A DNA stretch of 64,000 nt from Symmachiella macrocystis (GTDB lineage: Bacteria; Planctomycetota; Planctomycetia; Planctomycetales; Planctomycetaceae): positions 3,197,490 to 3,261,489 of the forward strand of contig NZ_SJPP01000001.1 of NCBI RefSeq assembly GCF_007860075.1, written 5' to 3'. This document shows positions 17,346 through 26,915 of the stretch, piece by piece. Each line of letters starts with the position of its first letter. The first letter of the stretch is position 1. The notes beneath the pieces are model-generated. The model did no database searches. It worked only from the letters and a program-made list of their open reading frames with translations, and was not told the DNA's origin. Both the position numbers and the translations under genes were made by a program.

Positions 17346-18401
17346 ATGCCCATTTATTCCGCGACCACACTACAACAATTCGCAACACAACTATTCCAAG
17401 CTGCGGGTGTCCCCAATGTGGAAGCTGAGATTGTGGCTGCTAGCCTGGTCGAGGCGAATTTGCGGGGGCATGATTCGCATGGGGTGATGCGGATTCGCGA
17501 CTACGTGCGGCAATTGCGTATCGGCGAGCTGGTGCCGGGTGTCGAGTTGGCTGTACGCACAGAAACGGCGGCGATGTTGGCGGCTGATGCGCAGTTTGGT
17601 TTCGGACAAGTCCAAGCCCGTCGTTTGATCGCGCGATTGATGGATAAAGCGGGTTCCTTGGGCATTGCCAGCGGAACACTCATGCGGTGCGGGCACATTG
17701 GCCGCTTGGGAGAATGGGTCGAATTGGCTGCTGAAGCGGGTTTCGCAGCGCTGGTGGCGGTCAATGACAACGCCTCACTGCGGGTCGTGGCTCCGCCGGG
17801 AGGAACCGAACCGCAGATCAGCACCAATCCACTGGCAATTGGCGTTCCCACCAGTGACGGTCCACTGGTGTTGGATATTTCAACCTCGGCCGTCGCCAAC
17901 GGCAAAATTCGTTTAGCGCTCGCCGAAGGGGTCCCCTGCCCCGATGGCTGGTTGTTGGATGGCGCAGGGGAACCGACTAACGACCCACAGGTACGCCGCG
18001 CCGATCCACCCGGCACCATTCAACCTTTGGGCGGGACGCAGGCAGGTTATAAGGGATTTGGTCTGGGGCTGATGTTGGATATTCTCGTCGGCGGCCTCTC
18101 GGGTGGATTCTGCCCCCCACAAGAGGATGTCGATAGTTGCAACAATGTGCTGGCAATCGTCTGGCAGCCGCAACAATTCGCCGGGACGGAACATTTTCTG
18201 GCGCAAGCTGACCAACTGATCGCCTCGACGCGCAACAGTCGCCGCAAAGCGAACGTCGAGCGAATTCGCCTCCCCGGCGACCGTGGCCGCGAGGTGCGCG
18301 CACAACGTCTGCGCGACGGCATTCCCTTCGACGATGGCAACTGGCAACGATTAGTAAAAACCGCCACAGAATTGAACGTCCCGTTACCGACCACCTCGTG
18401 A
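17346..18401 (+). CDS. Ldh2/malate-dehydrogenase-type oxidoreductase
   Basis: A 351-residue NAD(P)H-dependent 2-oxoacid/2-hydroxyacid dehydrogenase of the Ldh2/YlbC family, which is unrelated to classical Rossmann lactate dehydrogenases. Family motifs are GHDSHGVMRI near the N-terminus (catalytic His), CGHIGRLGEW, AVNDNASLRVVAPPGG, STNPLAIGVP, DISTSAVANGKIR and GYKGFGLGLMLDIL. The exact substrate (malate, lactate, ureidoglycolate or a sugar acid) cannot be assigned. It is a single gene, convergent with the DUF58 gene. Confidence 0.9.
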   Translation: MPIYSATTLQQFATQLFQAAGVPNVEAEIVAASLVEANLRGHDSHGVMRIRDYVRQLRIGELVPGVELAVRTETAAMLAADAQFGFGQVQARRLIARLMDKAGSLGIASGTLMRCGHIGRLGEWVELAAEAGFAALVAVNDNASLRVVAPPGGTEPQISTNPLAIGVPTSDGPLVLDISTSAVANGKIRLALAEGVPCPDGWLLDGAGEPTNDPQVRRADPPGTIQPLGGTQAGYKGFGLGLMLDILVGGLSGGFCPPQEDVDSCNNVLAIVWQPQQFAGTEHFLAQADQLIASTRNSRRKANVERIRLPGDRGREVRAQRLRDGIPFDDGNWQRLVKTATELNVPLPTTS

Positions 18402-18580
18402 TTCTCATCGCTCCCACGGTAAAAAATAGCATTTCACCATAGGAAACCCCCGCAGGATGTGCCGCAGGCACAAGACGCAGCAATTTCTGCTGTCCCTGCC
18501 ATTGAGACTCTGCTCTCAATAAAAGCGCGGAATTGCGGCTTCTTGCAGGTGGCTGTTGCTAGGGACTGGAACTCGGTGGC

Positions 18581-19477
18581 TTAAAACCGGGCTTTTCGTT
18601 GCGACAGGTATTCCACTAGCGCCCGGTCAAATGGGATGCTGGTGTCGAGCGCGACATAATCCACCCCGGCGGACAGGCATTCCTTGCGGTAGTTCTCACG
18701 CAGGGCACCCACGCTGTCGAGATAATCCCCGCGGATGCCGGCAGCGTCGACCAGCATCGTTTCACCGGTCTCCGGATCGCGAAAATCGACCATCCCATCA
18801 AACGGAAAATTCACTTCCGCTTCGTCCATGATGTGAAACAAAATCACATCATGTCCGGCATACCGCAACATGTGCAGCGCATCGATGACCGGTCCAGAAT
18901 CGGCCAGCAGATCGGAAAAAATCATCACCAAACTGCGATGCCGCAGCATCGCGGCGATCCGTTGCAGGTTTTTTGAAATCTCCGTCTGCCCTGTCGGCTG
19001 TAGTTTGGACAACAGCGCCAAGATGTTGCCCAACTGTGTCCGTTTGCTTTTCGCGGGGATCGAATGGCGGATTTTTTCGTCGAACGTGATCAATCCCACC
19101 GGATCTTGCTGGTGGATCATCAAGTACGCCAGCGCCGCTGCCAGACAGATGCTGTAGTCGAACTTGGTCAGTTCTTGCCGGTAGGTGTAGGCCATACTTT
19201 CAGACAGATCCATCACCAGATAACCGGTGAGGTTGGTTTCGGCCTGATATTTTTTGACGTAGTACCGATCGGTTTTGGCAAAGACCAGCCAGTCGATATC
19301 TTTGAGGTCGTCTCCTTGTGTGTAGCGGCGATGTTCGCTGAATTCGACGCTGAATCCGTGGTAAGGACTGGCGTGCAACCCATTGAAAAACCCCTCGACG
19401 ATGAATCGCGCGCGCAAGTCCAACCGGGAGACGGTGCGGATGACTTCGGGCTTGAGGTATTTTTCAGTAGAAGACAT
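18581..19477 (-). CDS. DUF58 domain protein with von Willebrand-like fold
   Basis: A 298-residue cytoplasmic protein of the DUF58 family. It has the family hallmark RRYTQGDDLKDIDWLVFAKT and the metal-ion-dependent adhesion motif DLSESM. It directly follows a MoxR ATPase gene on the same strand (12-base gap). MoxR-DUF58 pairs are thought to act as chaperone systems that insert metal or mature partner proteins, often of the envelope. The usual transglutaminase partner is not here, but a second DUF58-transglutaminase pair lies at 58-62 kb. Confidence 0.9.
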   Translation of the reverse strand: MSSTEKYLKPEVIRTVSRLDLRARFIVEGFFNGLHASPYHGFSVEFSEHRRYTQGDDLKDIDWLVFAKTDRYYVKKYQAETNLTGYLVMDLSESMAYTYRQELTKFDYSICLAAALAYLMIHQQDPVGLITFDEKIRHSIPAKSKRTQLGNILALLSKLQPTGQTEISKNLQRIAAMLRHRSLVMIFSDLLADSGPVIDALHMLRYAGHDVILFHIMDEAEVNFPFDGMVDFRDPETGETMLVDAAGIRGDYLDSVGALRENYRKECLSAGVDYVALDTSIPFDRALVEYLSQRKARF

Positions 19478-19489
19478 AGAACGGTCTGT

Positions 19490-20512
19490 TTACGCCTTTT
19501 CGTATTTTGGCACGGTCGGTTCGGGGGTTTCAGCGACCAAGCGGCGGATGATGTCGTCGGTGGACATCCCCTCGGCCTGGGCTTGAAAGTTTGTCGAGAT
19601 GCGGTGCCGCAGAACGGGGACGGCCACTTTGCGGATGTCATCCAACGAGACGCTCGGGCGTCCGTCCATGGCGGCCATGGCTCGCCCGCCGGCGATTAAA
19701 TTTTGCCCGGCACGCGGACCGGCTCCCCAATCGACCAATTCCTGAACGAACTTGGGAGCGGACTCGTCACGCGGACGACTGGAGCGGACCAACTTGGCAA
19801 CGTAGCTGATTGTCAACGGCGCGACTTCGATCATCTTAATCTGCTTTTGCAGATATTGAATCGAACGAGCGGAGAGAACTTTGCGGATCTCGGGCTGTTC
19901 GGCGCCGGTGGTGCTGTCGAGGATTTGTTCTTCTTCTTCGACGGTGGGGTAATCGACGATGATGTTGAACATGAAGCGGTCCAACTGCGCTTCGGGCAGC
20001 GGATAGGTCCCTTCCTGTTCGATCGGGTTTTGTGTGGCGATCACAAAAAACGGATCGGGCAGCGGATAGGTGGTTTGCCCAATCGTGACTTCATGTTCCT
20101 GCATCGCCTGCAACAGCGCTGCCTGAGTTTTAGGAGGCGTCCGGTTGATTTCATCCGCTAACAGAATATTGGTGAACACCGGACCTTCGACAAAACGGAA
20201 GTCGCGGCGGCCCGATTCTTGTTCGTCCAACACGTTGGTCCCGGTGATGTCTGAGGGCATCAGGTCGGGCGTGAATTGAATCCGTTTGAAGCGGACGTCG
20301 AGAATTTGCGATATCGTGCTGACGAGGAGCGTCTTCGCCAAACCGGGAACGCCAACCAGCAGGCAATGCCCGCCGGTGAAGATGGCGGCGAAGATCTGTT
20401 CGATCACCTCGTCCTGGCCGATGATCACTTTATGTAGTTCTTCGTGCATCACATCGCGATGCCGTTTGAACTTTTCCAAAAACTCGCCGAAGTCGCGGGG
20501 TTCTTTTGCCAT
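19490..20512 (-). CDS. MoxR-family AAA+ ATPase
   Basis: A 340-residue ATPase. Walker A is GVPGLAKT (54-61), Walker B is ILLADEINR (Asp120-Glu121), and sensor 1 (FVIATQNPIEQEGTYPLPEA) is the diagnostic MoxR sequence with its YPLPEAQLDRF insert. A C-terminal lid domain follows. It is the first gene of a two-gene operon with the DUF58 protein and is expected to use ATP to remodel or load that partner or its targets. Confidence 0.94.
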   Translation of the reverse strand: MAKEPRDFGEFLEKFKRHRDVMHEELHKVIIGQDEVIEQIFAAIFTGGHCLLVGVPGLAKTLLVSTISQILDVRFKRIQFTPDLMPSDITGTNVLDEQESGRRDFRFVEGPVFTNILLADEINRTPPKTQAALLQAMQEHEVTIGQTTYPLPDPFFVIATQNPIEQEGTYPLPEAQLDRFMFNIIVDYPTVEEEEQILDSTTGAEQPEIRKVLSARSIQYLQKQIKMIEVAPLTISYVAKLVRSSRPRDESAPKFVQELVDWGAGPRAGQNLIAGGRAMAAMDGRPSVSLDDIRKVAVPVLRHRISTNFQAQAEGMSTDDIIRRLVAETPEPTVPKYEKA

Positions 20513-20806
20513 GAGTGATCGCTGCTTGTTGGGAGTAGATGACCCGGAGGAATATCGCGGCCGCCAGCGCGGGGCGTGCTATGGATTCTAGGAAGGCCGC
20601 TCGCAGCGTTCAAGAAGGTTACGACCGTCAGCAGAAAATATCGGCAGGTTACAAACAACACAACGGGAGGGCGAAGCTCCTGCTGAGCCACGCTAGCACG
20701 TTTGACAGTAGGTGCGCCTAGGTATTGGGAATGATGTTTTCCGCCAGCGCGCGGCACGGTCTGAATCGCCTCATTCCGCTAAGAGAAAGGTGCTTCGCGA
20801 CGCAGC

Positions 20807-23800
20807 CTACTTTTGGGGCACGACCGTCATCGTGTAGTAGCCGATTGCCGGCCAGAGGGGTTGGTTGGCGTCTGGGCCGATGCGGCCGCAGCTGACTTCG
20901 TAGACGAACTTTTTCTGCAGTGCGTCGACAGTCAATACGACTTCGCGTCCATCTTCGGAGACTTGGGCGCCGGTAACGGTCACTTTGTGGCGGCCTGATT
21001 CGGGAGTTGCGTAGCCACCCTCCCAGATGCGTGTGTAGGCCGAAATGGTGTAGTTTTCCGGATCGGCGGCAGCTTTGCGATTCACCGGAGCAGTGAAGGT
21101 CAACGTGAAGCCTTGCGGATTCGCGCGGAGTTCGCGAATGCCGAGTGGTAATTTTCCATTGGGTCGCAACCGCACGATGTCGCCGAGATTGTGTCCGCCC
21201 AACCATCCGCTGTCGTGAATGCTACCGATATAGATATCGCCATCGGGGCTGACGGCACCGCTGAGCGCGCCGGTGAAATTGGCGGTTGCGTCTTCGATAT
21301 CCGTGCGGCTGAGCCGATAGGCGGCGCCTTGCAGAACGTCACCGACTTGTTGCGTCGTAAAGCGAATCAGCGCCCGTGTGTCGTATTCACAGCCAATGCC
21401 GTGACCGGCGAAGGGGCCGAAGACTTGAGGGTTTTTGACAAGTTCGGAGTTCAAAAAGAAGATGCCGTTCACGCTCCGCGTCCAGGGGTGCGGGAGTTGC
21501 ACCGCCGGCCACATGGGGGGGGAATCGGGTGAGTCACGGTGCGGACTGGTCACGCCGTAACCGCGTCCCGGCACGAGGTGATTGATCTCATTAAAGGTGT
21601 TCTGCACTCCTTGTTGATCGGACATATAAATACGATCGGCTTGGTCGATCGCCAATCCGGTGGGATAACGCAGGTCATGCCCCAGCGGTTCGATTTTGCC
21701 CGACGGATCAATCCGCAACACTTTGCCGCGCCAGCGTGTATGTTCGGCGCGCCTTTTTTTTTGAGCGTAGTCACTGCCCAACCCCACGTACAGATTGCCG
21801 GACGAGTCTCGCACGATGCCGGTCGTCCAGTCGTGGTAATTGTCGTTGAATCCCCAACCGGTGGCGACGACTTCCCGCACATCCGCGCGGCCATCGCCGT
21901 CGGTGTCGCGCAGTCGTAGCAATTCTGGTTTGTGGGCCACGATCAAATCCGCTCCGTCGGCGATCACGCCGTAAGCGGCGGCAAGTCCTTCTTCGAAGAG
22001 CCGCAATTCATCCTCGATGCCGTCGCCATCGGTGTCCTCGGCGATATAAACATGCCCTTTTAGCGAGGTGAATACCATCTTTCCGTCCGGCGTCCAGGTG
22101 ATCGCTGTCGGCATAATCGATCGCGACAACGGCAAACGTATTCCGTCATAGCCCGGCACCGAGGTGATTTTTTCGATGGGGAACTTCGAAGGCGTTGCGG
22201 GATTCTTGCCGAGTTCCTCCGGTTTCAGTTCGCACAGGTAGCGGAACGCCCCCAAGGCCGTATCGCCCGTTTTGTCAATCATGCTGCCTTGAGTTTTGCC
22301 ATCGGCCGAAACGGACTCCCACGGCGTGGCCGATTCGTCTATGGCTTTGACCAGGGGATTACCAAAAGCAACCTCAGGCGTGCGATGCAATAAAACCGCT
22401 TGAAATCCCTCCGGGATACCACTCACGGAAATGCGGCGCTTCCAACCTGTTAGTTGAGATTGGTCTGGGGCCACGGCAGGGCGGATGTCTTCGGTGACGT
22501 GCAGTTGCCGGTCGTTGGGGAAATTCAAAACATATTCAAGCTGCACACCGTTGCTGTCAGTATGATAACTGACCAAGCGGCCATGCGTGCCTTGGGCACG
22601 GGTAGGCATCAACAACGCATCGCTTGCTGTGCCGTCGACGTGAAGTGCGATGTCGGGGGCGTTGGGTGTTCCTACGGCAATAGTCACACCGGCCGCGTCC
22701 CAAAACCAACTTTTGCCTTGTGTGCGTTGGCGGGCGAAGTCGCCCAGCCACCATTGGCGTAGCGAAAACGTATCGAGGTCGTAAAGCACGTTGTGCCGAT
22801 TCGGTAGTCCCACGGCGAATGAGCGCGGCGTATAACCGCCGTCCGCTTTGTGATTCGTGAACACGTCACGAACAATGCGCGGGGGTTCGTCTGGGCGGAC
22901 GACCAGATATTGTTCGACCACCGAGGGATTTGTCGGCACGGTGAAGTTGGGATCATTGAGTCCATCCCAGATCGCCGCCAATTGCCGATCGTGATTGCCG
23001 GCCAAAATTTTGGGAACCGGTTTGTCAAACGAAGGCATCTCCATACCCGGTACAATCCGCAGGGGCGAACGTGTCCACCGCAAAAAATACTCCCGCCGCA
23101 TGCGCTGGCCCAACATCAGCAGATCAGACCCGCGCGTGCCCAGTGCGACGTTACGCGGTTCGAATTTGCCAAAGGCGTGGCAGGCAACGCAACTAAATCC
23201 TTTGCCGCCGACGAGTTCATGTCCGGCAATCAAGGCTTGTCTGCGCTCGGTCTCAGTGATGTTGGCCAGCGGCTCGGTGCTGATGTTTGGAATGCGATCA
23301 TGACCGATTAAGAATTTCGTCAAGGCTTGTTTTTCGGCGTCGGTATGTTGAAATCGCGGCATGCGGACTTTGAGCCAAGGCAACCGTGGTTTCTTTTGTT
23401 CGCCGCTGACGGCCTCGGATAACGCATCGTCCTGCAACTTATCGCCGACCGCCGTCAGCGCCGGCGGAATGAGTGCTTCGCTTTGTCCCTGCAAGGTTTC
23501 ATCGACCCGCGACATCTTTCCGGCAATGGCCACGATTCCTTTGCCCAGGTCGCGTTCATGGCAGTTCAAGCAATTCCGCTGCACCAACAATTGCCGTCCC
23601 TGTTCAAATTCTCCCACGGGAGTCCGCAGTTCGTTATGCGTTGCGACATAAGCGGCAATGTCTGCTGAATCGACGTGCGGATAAAATGGGCGGGAATGTT
23701 GGTCCGCGGGTTGTGCGGACAAACAAGACTTCGCCGATTTCATTGTCGCGGCGGACAACCTCGGAATGTTGGCGAGGTTTTCATCAACACCCGGGATGCG

Positions 23801-24958
23801 GTGGCAATTGGCGCAGCGGGCGGTGACAACCAATGCACGACCGGCCTTAATTGTTTGCGCCGAGTCCTGTTGTGATTTGCCTGGATCAGCCGATTGCTCA
23901 GTCGGCGTTAAATAGAGCGCCAATTGCGCGCGTTCTTCTTTCGACAATTTGACCACCGGCATGCGGTGATCTCGATTCAATTTTTCCGGGTGGGCCAACC
24001 AGGTGTAGATCCAATCGCGGCTTCTTTTTTTGCCAATCTGACTTAGGTCCCCACCGGTAAATTCTGAAGTCGTTCCGTACTCACCATGGGTATGGCAGGC
24101 GAGGCAACCGACGGAGCGCAGCAGAATTTCGCCTTCCCGGCGGGCGACGGTTTCGTCCTTGACTGCGGGCAGGTCCGTGGTGGCGACCGGATCGCCTTGT
24201 AGTAAAAATGCGGCGATGGTCTCGGCTTGTTTGCGGTCGAAACCAAATTGCGGCATGTTGGCATGCGGATCGTCGGCTGCAGCGCCGGATAATTGATCGA
24301 TGATCCAAGCACGCGACAACCCGCCGGCAGCATGCGCTAAACTGGGAGCCGGGTTGCTGAGTTGTTCCTGTTTTCGGCGATGGCAGCGATTGCAGCGGTT
24401 AGCAGCAATAGCCGTTTGTCCCCGTTCAATTTGTTTCAGCTCGGCGGCAACATCATTGCGGTACAGGAAACGTGCCGGCAGTGGTTCGCGGTCGAAGCGG
24501 TCCGCGGACCAAAACAATTTGAGCTGACCGGCCTTTCCCGTTTTTTTGTACTGCACATCCAGTTCAAACTCACCGAAGTCGAATTCCAACGGCGGACCAT
24601 TGATCCACCCCGGCTGTTGCTGCTTTCCAGAAAGCACTTCTTTTCCGTCGAGCGTGATCGTAACTTGACCTTGGACGTAGGCAAAGAACCGGTAAGTGCT
24701 CGGTTCCTGCAAAAGCAATCGCCCTTGCCACTTGGCTTGAAAGCGGCCAGCGGGCAAGCGAGGATCGGGGCTAGCGGTTCCCCAAGCGAACTCAATGTCC
24801 GGGTCAATACGGCGAATGTTTTTTTTACCGGATGAATAAACGGCGGACAGTCCGGGCAGATAATCCGCATCTTCTTCGTCTTCTTCCACCGCCGCAACCG
24901 GTGCGACAAACAATCCGAGCATCACAAGACAGAGCAAGCACATCAACGGGCGGGGCAT
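20807..24958 (-). CDS. Very large PVC-type multihaem protein with PA14-like and beta-propeller domains
   Basis: A 1383-residue exported protein with a signal peptide (cleavage near VAAVEED). Residues about 35-165 resemble a PA14 carbohydrate-binding domain. Five CxxCH haem-attachment motifs follow at 189-193, 285-289, 382-386, 463-467 and 590-594, in successive cytochrome c-like modules. A linker of about 200 residues leads to a PQQ/sorbosone-dehydrogenase-like beta-propeller (about 930-1260) with Asp-rich calcium-type loops (DTDGDGIEDE, DTDGDGRADV), and a C-terminal beta domain. It looks like a sugar-binding periplasmic dehydrogenase whose electrons pass along its own haems. The substrate is unknown. 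Confidence 0.88.
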   Translation of the reverse strand: MPRPLMCLLCLVMLGLFVAPVAAVEEDEEDADYLPGLSAVYSSGKKNIRRIDPDIEFAWGTASPDPRLPAGRFQAKWQGRLLLQEPSTYRFFAYVQGQVTITLDGKEVLSGKQQQPGWINGPPLEFDFGEFELDVQYKKTGKAGQLKLFWSADRFDREPLPARFLYRNDVAAELKQIERGQTAIAANRCNRCHRRKQEQLSNPAPSLAHAAGGLSRAWIIDQLSGAAADDPHANMPQFGFDRKQAETIAAFLLQGDPVATTDLPAVKDETVARREGEILLRSVGCLACHTHGEYGTTSEFTGGDLSQIGKKRSRDWIYTWLAHPEKLNRDHRMPVVKLSKEERAQLALYLTPTEQSADPGKSQQDSAQTIKAGRALVVTARCANCHRIPGVDENLANIPRLSAATMKSAKSCLSAQPADQHSRPFYPHVDSADIAAYVATHNELRTPVGEFEQGRQLLVQRNCLNCHERDLGKGIVAIAGKMSRVDETLQGQSEALIPPALTAVGDKLQDDALSEAVSGEQKKPRLPWLKVRMPRFQHTDAEKQALTKFLIGHDRIPNISTEPLANITETERRQALIAGHELVGGKGFSCVACHAFGKFEPRNVALGTRGSDLLMLGQRMRREYFLRWTRSPLRIVPGMEMPSFDKPVPKILAGNHDRQLAAIWDGLNDPNFTVPTNPSVVEQYLVVRPDEPPRIVRDVFTNHKADGGYTPRSFAVGLPNRHNVLYDLDTFSLRQWWLGDFARQRTQGKSWFWDAAGVTIAVGTPNAPDIALHVDGTASDALLMPTRAQGTHGRLVSYHTDSNGVQLEYVLNFPNDRQLHVTEDIRPAVAPDQSQLTGWKRRISVSGIPEGFQAVLLHRTPEVAFGNPLVKAIDESATPWESVSADGKTQGSMIDKTGDTALGAFRYLCELKPEELGKNPATPSKFPIEKITSVPGYDGIRLPLSRSIMPTAITWTPDGKMVFTSLKGHVYIAEDTDGDGIEDELRLFEEGLAAAYGVIADGADLIVAHKPELLRLRDTDGDGRADVREVVATGWGFNDNYHDWTTGIVRDSSGNLYVGLGSDYAQKKRRAEHTRWRGKVLRIDPSGKIEPLGHDLRYPTGLAIDQADRIYMSDQQGVQNTFNEINHLVPGRGYGVTSPHRDSPDSPPMWPAVQLPHPWTRSVNGIFFLNSELVKNPQVFGPFAGHGIGCEYDTRALIRFTTQQVGDVLQGAAYRLSRTDIEDATANFTGALSGAVSPDGDIYIGSIHDSGWLGGHNLGDIVRLRPNGKLPLGIRELRANPQGFTLTFTAPVNRKAAADPENYTISAYTRIWEGGYATPESGRHKVTVTGAQVSEDGREVVLTVDALQKKFVYEVSCGRIGPDANQPLWPAIGYYTMTVVPQK

Positions 24959-25122
24959 TCAATCGACTCCGGTCGCGATTTTCCGGTCGCGATTTACAGT
25001 GGGGATTTCAAACGGTATGACACGCTTCAGGCGCCGTTTTCGATTATAGTATTTACTATTCTAACAGCGAGAACCATGGACAGGCTACCCGCACCAGCAC
25101 GTTCGCATCGCTGACCCGGCGA

Positions 25123-25213
25123 CCGGTCGTTGCAAAACGCTCCGCCGCGTCCGGGAGAGACTGATCTGTAAGCTGCCGAAACAAGCGCGACCGGGTTTTG
25201 CATCTGGTTCTAA
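25123..25213 (+). repeat. 91-bp upstream element, copy C (compensatory arm changes)
   Basis: Left arm ccggtcgttgcaaaacgc, a 37-base centre containing gactgatctgtaag (shared with copy D), right arm gcgaccgggttttgcatc then tggttctaa. Where copies A and B have TTCAAAAC with GTTTTGAA, this copy has TGCAAAAC with GTTTTGCA, so pairing is kept. It ends 19 bases before the carboxyltransferase start at 25233, in the same relative orientation. Confidence 0.85.
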
Positions 25214-25232
25214 ATAGAAAAACCTAAATTCC

Positions 25233-26855
25233 ATGAATGACGAGTCCTCGGCAAACGCATGGCAGGAATTGTTGAGCGAACATCGCGCGCAGCGCGAGGA
25301 GATCGCGCAAGGGGGCGGCGAAGCAGCCATTGTGCGGCAACACGAAAAAGGCCGCCTGACGGCTCGAGAGCGAATCGCCGGACTGATCGATCCCGGTAGC
25401 GAGTTTTTGGAAATCGGTCGCTGGGCGGCGTGGGGTATGTATGAACAGTGGGGCCCGGCGCCGGCGGCGAGCGTGATTTGCGGACTAGGGCGCGTTGAAG
25501 GACGGTCGTTTATGGTGATCGCCAACGACGCCACCGTCAAAGCAGGCGCCTTTTATCCCATGACGGCAAAAAAAGTGTTGCGCGCACAACGCATCGCGAT
25601 GACCAATCGACTGCCGTTAATTTATCTGGTCGACTCCGCCGGTGTCCTGTTGCCGATGCAGGATGAAATTTTTCCCGACGAAGACGACTTCGGCCGCATC
25701 TTCCGCAACAACGCGGTCCTGTCCGCCATGGGCGTCACGCAGTTGGCCGCCATCATGGGGAACTGTGTTGCCGGAGGTGGGTATTTGCCGGTGCTGTGCG
25801 ACAAATTGGTCATGACCGAAGGCTCGGGATTATATTTGGCTGGTCCGGCGCTCGTGCAAAGTTCTATCGGACAGACCGCTTCGCATGAAGAGTTAGGCGG
25901 CGCGGAGATGCATGCGGCCATCAGCGGCACGATTGATTTCCGTGAACCGGACGACGAAAGTTGTCTCGCCCGCCTGCGGGCATTAGCGGCGACGCTCCCA
26001 CACGATGCGGTGAGCGACAATTTCACTCGGCAAGACCCGGTGCCCCCCGCCCGCGATCCCGCGGAGCTGACCGAGATCGTTACGCCCGATCCGCAGCGGC
26101 AATATGAGATCCGCGACGTGATCGACTGCATCGTCGATGCCGGCAGTTTTCAGGAATACAAAGCCGAGTACGGCAAAACGATGGTTTGTGGTTATGCGCG
26201 CATTGGGGGGCAGAACGTCGGGATCGTCTCGAACCAACATCATCCGGAAAAAACAGACAAGTCGGGTCTACAATTCGGCGGTGTGGTTTATCACGAAAGC
26301 GCGGACAAAGCGGCACGGTTTGTGATGGACTGCAATCAGACATGGTTGCCGATTGTGTTTTTGCAGGACGTCTATGGGTTTATGGTGGGCCGCGATTCGG
26401 AGCAAGCGGGCATCATCCGTGCGGGGGCCAAGTTGGTCAGCGCCATTTCTAACAGTCGCGTCCCCAAGCTGACCGTCGTGCTGGGCGGCAGTTATGGAGC
26501 GGGGAATTATGCACTGTGTGGCAAGGCGTTTGACCCGCGATTTATTTTTGCCTGGCCAACGGCGCATTACGCCGTAATGGGAGCCGGACAAGCAGCTTCG
26601 ACGATTTTGCAAGTCAATATTGCCGCCCTGAAACGGCAAGGACAAATTCCTGATGCCGATGAAATGGAACGCTTGCGGCAGCGGATCGTCGATTCCTATG
26701 AAGAACAAACCGACATCCGTTACGCAGCAGCGCGGGGTTGGGTGGATGAGATCATCGAACCGGCCAACACGCGAGCCGTACTAATTGAATCACTGGCAAT
26801 CGCCACCCGTCATGCCAATGACGAACCGTTCCGCACCGGCGTGTATCAGGTGTGA
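25233..26855 (+). CDS. Acyl-CoA carboxylase, beta (carboxyltransferase) subunit
   Basis: A 540-residue protein of the biotin-dependent carboxyltransferase family, covering both N- and C-terminal crotonase-like halves. Motifs are KGRLTARERIAGLIDPGSEF, PLIYLVDSAGVLLPMQDEIF and GGSYGAGNYALCGKAFDPRF; the length and the second motif resemble methylcrotonyl-CoA carboxylase beta more than propionyl-CoA carboxylase. It would move CO2 from biotin to an acyl-CoA. The biotin carboxylase/carrier subunit is not in the window. A 91-bp element (copy C) lies immediately upstream. The exact acyl-CoA is uncertain. Confidence 0.9.
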   Translation: MNDESSANAWQELLSEHRAQREEIAQGGGEAAIVRQHEKGRLTARERIAGLIDPGSEFLEIGRWAAWGMYEQWGPAPAASVICGLGRVEGRSFMVIANDATVKAGAFYPMTAKKVLRAQRIAMTNRLPLIYLVDSAGVLLPMQDEIFPDEDDFGRIFRNNAVLSAMGVTQLAAIMGNCVAGGGYLPVLCDKLVMTEGSGLYLAGPALVQSSIGQTASHEELGGAEMHAAISGTIDFREPDDESCLARLRALAATLPHDAVSDNFTRQDPVPPARDPAELTEIVTPDPQRQYEIRDVIDCIVDAGSFQEYKAEYGKTMVCGYARIGGQNVGIVSNQHHPEKTDKSGLQFGGVVYHESADKAARFVMDCNQTWLPIVFLQDVYGFMVGRDSEQAGIIRAGAKLVSAISNSRVPKLTVVLGGSYGAGNYALCGKAFDPRFIFAWPTAHYAVMGAGQAASTILQVNIAALKRQGQIPDADEMERLRQRIVDSYEEQTDIRYAAARGWVDEIIEPANTRAVLIESLAIATRHANDEPFRTGVYQV

Positions 26856-26915
26856 GCGGAAAAGGCATTTTTCCCAGAAGTATCACGAGTGAGCCCCCCA
26901 AATCGATAGAACGCC

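Noticed and set aside
20650-20690. Sequence gagggcgaagctcctgctga resembling a planctomycete intergenic repeat
   Set aside because: Only one copy in this window, so a repeat family cannot be shown from the sequence given.
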